Source of the DNA: Lachnospiraceae bacterium
GTDB taxonomy: Bacteria > Bacillota > Clostridia > Lachnospirales > Lachnospiraceae
Assembly: GCA_017399445.1 (NCBI GenBank)
Contig: JAFQCM010000068.1
Span: forward strand, 1-36,053
Reading direction: 5' to 3'
Length of the DNA: 36,053 nucleotides
Position numbers and translations under genes: made by a program. Shown here piece by piece: positions 31,006 to 36,053 of the stretch. The notes under the pieces are model-generated. The model did not search any database and was not told the origin of the DNA. It worked only from the letters and a program-made list of their open reading frames with translations. How positions within the stretch are numbered: position 1 is the first letter of the stretch; every line of letters starts with the position of its first letter.

Positions 31006-32259
31006 ATGAAGATTAGAGAATATACAAAGTACAAACAAAAAAAGGAAGGGAATAATCTTGTGTTTCCTACCGAAAATATTGACATAGAAGATGGAAGTCA
31101 GAACATACACGAGGAATATGCAAAAAAAATAATAAAACATAGACTTAGTATTGCCGTGGTGTCTGTGATTGTTGTGATAGCAGCGTTTATAGGAGCTGGA
31201 GCATGGTATGTGTATGATATTAATACTGAATATACCGGATATGAAGTGGTAAATAGTATGGAACGGGCAGATGCGGATACTGCCAAATATGTTCCTTATA
31301 ATGGCGGTATATTGAAGTACAGCAATGATGGTGCTGCATTTATCGGAGCTGATTTAAAAGAAAAATGGAACCAGACTTATCAGATGCAGATACCTTTGTA
31401 TGCTATATGTGAGTCGGCAGTAGCTTTAGCAGATAAAAATGGGACAAACATATTTATTTTAAATGAAAGTGGTCTTCAGGCAGAAGTGAACACACTGCTT
31501 CCGATAAAAAAACTTGATGTTTCTGCCCAGGGAGTTACAGCTGCGTCTTTGGAAGACAGTGGAAAATCATGGATTAAATTATATTCTCCTGCAACACCGG
31601 ATAAAGAAATTGCAGAAACGAAAATTCTTATGGAAGAAAGTGGATACCCAGTGGATTTATGTCTTTCTAATGATGGTATTAAGTTTGGAATTTCTCACTT
31701 GAACGTGGAGGATGGAGAGTCACGTTCCACTTTGGCATTTCACAATCTTGGTTCTGTAGGTGAAAATGAAATCGATAACTTTGTAGGAAGCACTTCTTAT
31801 ACAGGAAGTGTATTTCCTGTATTTGAATATATTAATTCGGATACATCAGTAGCTTTTGGAAATGACAGAATAGAGGTGTTTACAGGAAAACAGATACCAG
31901 AACTAGCCTTTGACATTGTGTTAGAAGAGGAAATTGTAAGAGTATTTCATGATGAAGAAAAAATTGGAGTAATTGTAAAAAATACTCAAGACAGTGGAAA
32001 GTATCGGATGGATATTTATGACTTAAAAGGAAAAAAGATAGTTTCTAAGACTTTTGATAAGGAATATTCCAATGCTCAAATATCAGGTGATACGATTCTA
32101 TTGTATAACGAAAGTCAGTGTGGAATATATAACTTAAAAGGTATATGCAAGTATGAAGAAAACTTTACAAAACCTATACTAGCAATGACTATTACAGGTA
32201 CTAACAGATATATGCTTGTAAGCGAAGATAATATTGAAATAATAAAATTAGTACGTTAG
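31006..32259 (+). CDS. DUF5711-like membrane-anchored protein
   Basis: 417 residues. A charged N-terminus (~1-46) precedes one transmembrane helix (~47-69, LSIAVVSVIVVIAAFIGAGA), then a large external beta-rich part that reads like a beta-propeller of repeated blades (YNGGILKYSNDGAAFIGADL, VALADKNGTNIFILNESGLQ, VTAASLEDSGKSWIKLYSPA, TILLYNESQCGIYNLKGICK). Layout and neighbours match the family I know as DUF5711, which has no assigned activity. 45 nt after the LysM gene and 10 nt before the CvpA-like gene, so it is co-transcribed. Probably an assembly or scaffold component at the outer face of the membrane. Confidence 0.72.
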   Translation: MKIREYTKYKQKKEGNNLVFPTENIDIEDGSQNIHEEYAKKIIKHRLSIAVVSVIVVIAAFIGAGAWYVYDINTEYTGYEVVNSMERADADTAKYVPYNGGILKYSNDGAAFIGADLKEKWNQTYQMQIPLYAICESAVALADKNGTNIFILNESGLQAEVNTLLPIKKLDVSAQGVTAASLEDSGKSWIKLYSPATPDKEIAETKILMEESGYPVDLCLSNDGIKFGISHLNVEDGESRSTLAFHNLGSVGENEIDNFVGSTSYTGSVFPVFEYINSDTSVAFGNDRIEVFTGKQIPELAFDIVLEEEIVRVFHDEEKIGVIVKNTQDSGKYRMDIYDLKGKKIVSKTFDKEYSNAQISGDTILLYNESQCGIYNLKGICKYEENFTKPILAMTITGTNRYMLVSEDNIEIIKLVR

Positions 32260-32269
32260 GAGAAAAAAT

Positions 32270-32959
32270 ATGACAATTGACTGGTTGCTTATTCTTGTAA
32301 TTGTAATTCTTGTAATATTTACATACTATTCCTACCATCGAGGATTTGTAAAAAGTGCTCTGTCTATGGTGCTTTATATTATTACCATAATTTTGGTGAA
32401 TTTTATTAATCCATATGTTACGGAATACATAATGGAAGAAACTCCATTTTATGAGAATATAAAAGAAAGCTGCATGGAGATCTATTCACCAGATAATCAA
32501 GAAGAAATTAGTACAAATGGAAGCGATGAAGATATTATTAATTCTTATCCAATTGCAGGAATTTTAAAAGAACAAATTATAAAAGATAATACGCCGGAAG
32601 TATATCAGTTGCTGAATGTGGATGCAATTGAAGAATATATTGCTGCCTACATAGCAAAAACAATTGTTAGTGCTGCTTCTTTTGTAATTAGTTTTATCAT
32701 AGTCTGGCTTGCCTTAAAGTTGCTTATGACAACTTTAAATGTGCTTACAAAGCTTCCAGTAATCAAAGAAATAAATAAAACGGTAGGAGGTCTGTTGGGA
32801 TTTGTCCAAGGGCTTATTATTGTATGGATTCTGTTTATAGCAGCAGAAATTTTTAATACAACAGCTTTTGGGATTAGTGTACAAGAGCAAATTAGTGGAA
32901 ATATCATATTAAGATATATCTCAGACCATAATATTATATGGAACCTTATTATGAAATAA
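32270..32959 (+). CDS. CvpA-family membrane protein
   Basis: 229 residues. Helices at ~4-20 and ~27-46, then an external acidic loop (~55-115), and helices ~125-150 and ~165-190. The start TIDWLLILVIVILVIFTYYS followed by YHRGFVKSALSMVL is the CvpA signature, as is the late NKTVGGLLGFVQGLIIVWIL. CvpA proteins are linked to colicin V export in E. coli and to envelope homeostasis more broadly. The long acidic loop between helices 2 and 3 is larger than in minimal CvpA. 10 nt after the DUF5711-like gene and 23 nt before the transglutaminase-like gene. Confidence 0.82.
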   Translation: MTIDWLLILVIVILVIFTYYSYHRGFVKSALSMVLYIITIILVNFINPYVTEYIMEETPFYENIKESCMEIYSPDNQEEISTNGSDEDIINSYPIAGILKEQIIKDNTPEVYQLLNVDAIEEYIAAYIAKTIVSAASFVISFIIVWLALKLLMTTLNVLTKLPVIKEINKTVGGLLGFVQGLIIVWILFIAAEIFNTTAFGISVQEQISGNIILRYISDHNIIWNLIMK

Positions 32960-32982
32960 AAGGAAGAACGAGAGGAAAACAA

Positions 32983-35640
32983 ATGTATAAGAAGAGTTTA
33001 ATAAAAAAGTTGCTGGGAATTGCATTGTGTACATGTCTTTTGGCAGGTGAAGTGATACCGGCAGCTGCTATGGGAAAAACAGTTACTAGTGAAGTCCCGG
33101 CAGAAACTTCTGTAGAGATAAAAAATAGCCAGGGAAGCAGAAAGTATCCTGTAGGTGGAATGAAAAAAGCAGAGGATTATGAGCTGACTCAGAAACCAGA
33201 AGATGTGGAAACTTTTCAAGAAGAATTAGAGGACGAAAATAATTCCTTAAGTATTGAAGCTAGAGAGGCTTTAAATTCTGGTTTGAGTTCAAACTATGGA
33301 TATAGCTTGTTAACTTCAAAAGAAAAAACTGTATATAACCTTATAAAAGAGAAAGCGTTTTTGTTTCATGTATCTACAAATAATGCTTCTACAATAAATG
33401 TTTCTAGCGGAGGCCGGTATTACGGAGCTTCAGCCATAGATGTTAAGGCGTATGGAGTTACATTCAACCAGATGGAAAAGATATATTTTGCAATTGAAGC
33501 GGATTATCCAGAACTTTTTTGGCTGGATGACACCCTTCTCTATAAGAAAGGAGTAGTTTTTGTACAAGAATGGTATATTGTGGTAGAGCCGGATTATGCC
33601 ACTTATTCAGCAAGAAAAAGTGCAATGGAAAATATCAAACAGGGAATGCTTCCATATTTACAGGAAATCGACAATGCAAAAGCGTCCGGTGCAAGTGAAA
33701 TGGAGTTAGAACTTTTGATTCATGATATGATTATAAATGAAGTGGACTATGCTTATGATTGGTTCGGAAACCCGGAAACGGCTACATTTGCCCACAGCAT
33801 TGTAGGCGTATTTGATGGAAACAGCACAACAGATGTGGTATGTGAAGGGTATTCTAAATCTTTCCATTTACTGTGTAATTATGCTGGTTTAGAAAGTATT
33901 TACGGTGTTGGATGGAGCGGAAATGACTGGAATGGGGGTGGACATGCATGGAATTTAATTAAAATTAATGGTAAATGGTATAATATTGATCTGACATGGG
34001 ACGATGTAGATGATTTAGGATATGAGGGTTATAGCTATGATTTCTTTAACCTTACTACAGCAGAATTTAATGAGGACAATGCTCATGATTACAGACCGGA
34101 TTACTTTGGTGGTATGTATGATGTTCCGGAAGGGGTAGATACAGCTGCAAATTATTATAATTATTTTGGTTTAAATGTAACTAGTAAAAATGTTGCAACA
34201 GAGGCAGCCTTTAAAAATTTAATAAAAGGAGCCATTGCTGGTAATGAAGAGAGAAGAGATAATCTTTTAAGATTTAATTGTGACAGTAATGATACACTGA
34301 AAAAATTAGATGAAAAACTTATGGATACAGCTCTTAAGAAAGCCATATTATCCGAAATGAAGGAAAACGGAGTGGAATATTCCATTACAGAACAAATAGA
34401 GTATTCAAATTACAGACAAATGCTGGTATCTGTCAGCAAAGCATATGTGGAAAATGTGTGTGATGGTTATGTATTTGGAAATCCGGAAAACACAACCGTC
34501 GTATACAATTGGAAAAACCGCAAAAAAGAGGATATAACTGGAAAATACACAATGAAATTCGATAAAAGTGGAAGTACGGGAGAAAAACTTACCATTAGTA
34601 ATAAAACATCAGGAGAAGTACTTGGTACATATACATATAATAAAGTGATTCCTGTTATTAGTAATATAGCATCACAGGAATATAATGGAAGTGGAATTTG
34701 TCCTGATATTAGCATAAGTGTAAACGGAGTAAAGCTCCAAAATAAAAAGGATTATGTTACAGAATATAGTAATAATGTAAATGCAGGAACAGGTAAAATT
34801 TTAGTAAAAGGTATTGGAAGCTATGCCGGTACCATAGAAAAGACTTTTTCAATCTCTCCAAAAGATATTGGAAAACTAACTATTGCATTAAGTAGTAGTA
34901 AATTAGAATATGATGGGAAGGCAAAAAAACCTCAGGTCATAGTAAAAGATAGTGAAAGAGTTTTGGTTAGTGGAAGCGATTATTCAATAGCATATAAAAA
35001 TAATGTGGCCACAGGAGCAGCTAGTGCTGTTATTACTGGAAAAGGTAACTATAAAAATAGTAAACAGGCATCTTTTATCATTGTTCCAGGGCAGAGCAGC
35101 GGAGTGAAATTAAGCAGTGGAACAGGAAAAAGTCTTAAATTTTCATGGAAGAAACAATCCGGAGTTAGTGGATACGAGATTTCTTTATATAAGGGAAGTA
35201 AGAAAGTTAAAGTTGCCACAACAGGAAAAACAAGTTATAAATTCAGTAAGTTAAATGAAAATACCCAATATACTTTTAAGGTAAGGGCATATAAAAAGAT
35301 TGATGGAACAAAACATTATGGCAGATATTCTTCAAAGCTTACTGTTAAAACGGCCACAAAAGTACCAGCCGGATTTAGTGTAATAGCTGGAAATAAAAGT
35401 GCTGCATTAAAATGGAAGAAGAGTAGTGGAGCTAGTGGCTATGAAGTTTATATGTCAACGAAACAAAAATCTGGTTATACAAAAGTTGCTACAATCAAGA
35501 AGGGTTCAACTTTAAAGTATACAAAGAAGAAACTTTCAAAGAATAAAACCTACTATTTTAAGATTCGCTCTTATACAACAAAGAATAACTTTAAGTCATA
35601 TAGCGGATACACATCAGTAAAAAAGGTGAAAATAAAATAA
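32983..35640 (+). CDS. Secreted transglutaminase-like protein with Ig-like and FnIII repeats
   Basis: 885 residues. Signal peptide ~1-30 (KKSLIKKLLGIALCTCLLAG, ending PAAA). ATG 32983 follows AGAGGAAAAC; the ATG at 32938 lies inside the CvpA gene and would bury the signal. A transglutaminase/protease-like core (~200-345) shows the Cys-His-Asp triad: VVCEGYSKSFHLL (Cys ~286), GGHAWNLIKING (His ~321), WYNIDLTWDD (Asp ~335). Then ~100 residues without recognisable domain, two Ig-like repeats (~560-630 and ~632-706; YVTEYSNNVNAGTGKILVKG and YSIAYKNNVATGAASAVITG), and two fibronectin type III repeats (~707-793, ~795-885; SGVSGYEISLYKGSK, SGASGYEVYMSTKQK). May crosslink or cleave surface protein. 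Last gene of the operon. Confidence 0.85.
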   Translation: MYKKSLIKKLLGIALCTCLLAGEVIPAAAMGKTVTSEVPAETSVEIKNSQGSRKYPVGGMKKAEDYELTQKPEDVETFQEELEDENNSLSIEAREALNSGLSSNYGYSLLTSKEKTVYNLIKEKAFLFHVSTNNASTINVSSGGRYYGASAIDVKAYGVTFNQMEKIYFAIEADYPELFWLDDTLLYKKGVVFVQEWYIVVEPDYATYSARKSAMENIKQGMLPYLQEIDNAKASGASEMELELLIHDMIINEVDYAYDWFGNPETATFAHSIVGVFDGNSTTDVVCEGYSKSFHLLCNYAGLESIYGVGWSGNDWNGGGHAWNLIKINGKWYNIDLTWDDVDDLGYEGYSYDFFNLTTAEFNEDNAHDYRPDYFGGMYDVPEGVDTAANYYNYFGLNVTSKNVATEAAFKNLIKGAIAGNEERRDNLLRFNCDSNDTLKKLDEKLMDTALKKAILSEMKENGVEYSITEQIEYSNYRQMLVSVSKAYVENVCDGYVFGNPENTTVVYNWKNRKKEDITGKYTMKFDKSGSTGEKLTISNKTSGEVLGTYTYNKVIPVISNIASQEYNGSGICPDISISVNGVKLQNKKDYVTEYSNNVNAGTGKILVKGIGSYAGTIEKTFSISPKDIGKLTIALSSSKLEYDGKAKKPQVIVKDSERVLVSGSDYSIAYKNNVATGAASAVITGKGNYKNSKQASFIIVPGQSSGVKLSSGTGKSLKFSWKKQSGVSGYEISLYKGSKKVKVATTGKTSYKFSKLNENTQYTFKVRAYKKIDGTKHYGRYSSKLTVKTATKVPAGFSVIAGNKSAALKWKKSSGASGYEVYMSTKQKSGYTKVATIKKGSTLKYTKKKLSKNKTYYFKIRSYTTKNNFKSYSGYTSVKKVKIK

Positions 35641-35647
35641 TGAAAAA

Positions 35648-35678
35648 AAGCTCTTGCGGATTTTGCAAGAGTTTTTTT
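35648..35678 (+). terminator. Rho-independent terminator of the envelope operon
   Basis: CTCTTGC (35651-35657) pairs with GCAAGAG (35665-35671), extended by G-T and A-T pairs, followed by seven T. Confidence 0.92.
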
Positions 35679-35741
35679 GTATCGTAAAAAAGGAAATGCA
35701 GTTTTACTAAATTCTAATATAAAGAAGCTTCTTTTATTAAA

Positions 35742-35806
35742 TTGTGGAAAAAGAAGTGAGTAAGCTGTGGAAAGTATGTGCAAATATCAAAGAAAAATGT
35801 GGATAA
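35742..35806 (+). promoter_or_regulatory. Three DnaA-box-like sites in one orientation
   Basis: TTGTGGAAA (35742), CTGTGGAAA (35765) and TGTGGATAA (35798). The last is the exact complement of the consensus box TTATCCACA; the other two differ at one or more positions. All point the same way, in an AT-rich gene-free stretch before tandem rRNA-type promoters. Confidence 0.45.
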
Positions 35807-35847
35807 ATTAATTAGGAGAAAAAAGTGAAAAAAATGTAAAAAAACGG

Positions 35848-35876
35848 TTGACTTATGTTGCGGGCTGTGATATATT
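35848..35876 (+). promoter_or_regulatory. rRNA-operon-type promoter P1
   Basis: TTGACT (35848-35853), a 17-nt spacer with a GC-rich patch (GCGGGC) and TATATT (35871-35876). A leader with two small hairpins follows (GCCGC/GCGGC near 35883-35903; AAACCT/GGGTTT near 35908-35930). No ORF is present from 35641 to the window end. Confidence 0.8.
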
Positions 35877-35997
35877 AATATTCGCCGCTGAGAACTGGCG
35901 GCAACAAACCTCGAATCTACAAGGGTTTCCAGTGTTGACTCAAAGAGCTCCTGAGAAACAACTTGAAAAAAAGATTTGAAAAAAATAAAAAAAGTTG

Positions 35998-36026
35998 TTG
36001 ACAAACTTCTTCAAAAGTGATAAGAT
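35998..36026 (+). promoter_or_regulatory. rRNA-operon-type promoter P2
   Basis: Perfect TTGACA (35998-36003), a 17-nt spacer and TAAGAT (36021-36026). It lies 150 nt after P1 in the same orientation, the tandem arrangement typical of rRNA operons. The transcript would begin with GAAGTTGTCGCTGA-like leader sequence; a 16S rRNA gene is expected beyond the right edge. Confidence 0.82.
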
Positions 36027-36053
36027 ATAGAAGTTGTCGCTGATAAAACAAAT

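Noticed and set aside
35742..35806. DnaA-like boxes as the chromosomal origin
   Set aside because: There are only three sites, no DnaA-trio or long AT-rich unwinding element, and no dnaA or dnaN gene in the window.
35880..35990. T-box or other riboswitch in the leader after promoter P1
   Set aside because: The hairpins are short, there is no T-box motif or terminator, and the setting fits an rRNA leader better.

Overview
The window reads as chromosome of a low-GC, Gram-positive anaerobe of the Clostridia, most likely a gut Lachnospiraceae relative. Pointers are the AT-rich third codon positions, strong AGGAGG-type ribosome binding sites, a cyclic-di-GMP-I riboswitch in front of an Ig-like surface protein, transketolase split into two genes, a dnaX-ebfC-recR cluster, and a LysM / DUF5711-like / CvpA / transglutaminase envelope operon. 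The assignment is inference; no 16S sequence lies inside the window.

Layout. 1-172: two tRNA-Gly genes (the first cut by the window edge) and a terminator. 280-1600: a decayed accessory patch with an internally deleted IS110 transposase remnant, a RelB/ParE-type toxin-antitoxin pair with an amber stop in the antitoxin and a truncated toxin, and a small reverse-strand remnant. 1590-4440: c-di-GMP riboswitch, terminator, then an 826-residue secreted protein with two Big_2-like domains and two DUF6273-like modules. The two modules carry an 84-nt hypervariable block between ~50-nt identical flanks, with the third codon base preserved, which is the pattern left by a diversity-generating retroelement. 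4472-8264: thiamin/B6 genes: thiE (broken by in-frame TGA), a HAD phosphatase, thiD, a pyridoxal-kinase-like gene and a radical SAM gene. 8308-12237: two cation/proton antiporters and endonuclease IV. 12264-15051: an operon with a YhfC-type membrane protease, a YtrA-type GntR regulator and a DUF5808-like membrane protein; a 20-bp perfect inverted repeat sits on its promoter.

15180-20768: a two-component system with membrane-protein partners, a YARHG lipoprotein, and a second unit made of a small membrane protein and a protein of 11-residue amphipathic repeats. The response-regulator gene and this second unit share an AACATTT direct repeat with an 11-bp period at the same distance from the -10, so the whole block may be one envelope-response regulon. 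20975-24719: 6-phosphofructokinase and dnaX-ebfC-recR. 24778-29104: an orphan sugar-binding lipoprotein, thiC, and the two transketolase halves. 29485-35678: an envelope operon of four genes (pseudo-JAMM/LysM protein, DUF5711-like protein, CvpA-like protein, transglutaminase-like secreted protein). 35742-36053: three DnaA-box-like sites and two tandem strong promoters of the kind that precede rRNA operons.

Themes. Thiamin synthesis is incomplete here: thiE is interrupted, thiC lies ~20 kb from thiD, and no TPP riboswitch is visible. Almost every gene is on the + strand, co-directional with the presumed rRNA operon at the right edge. The best candidates for undescribed biology are the DGR-like variation in the c-di-GMP-controlled surface protein, the 11-mer repeat / GxGM-hairpin envelope regulon, and the catalytically dead JAMM-like domain joined to LysM.
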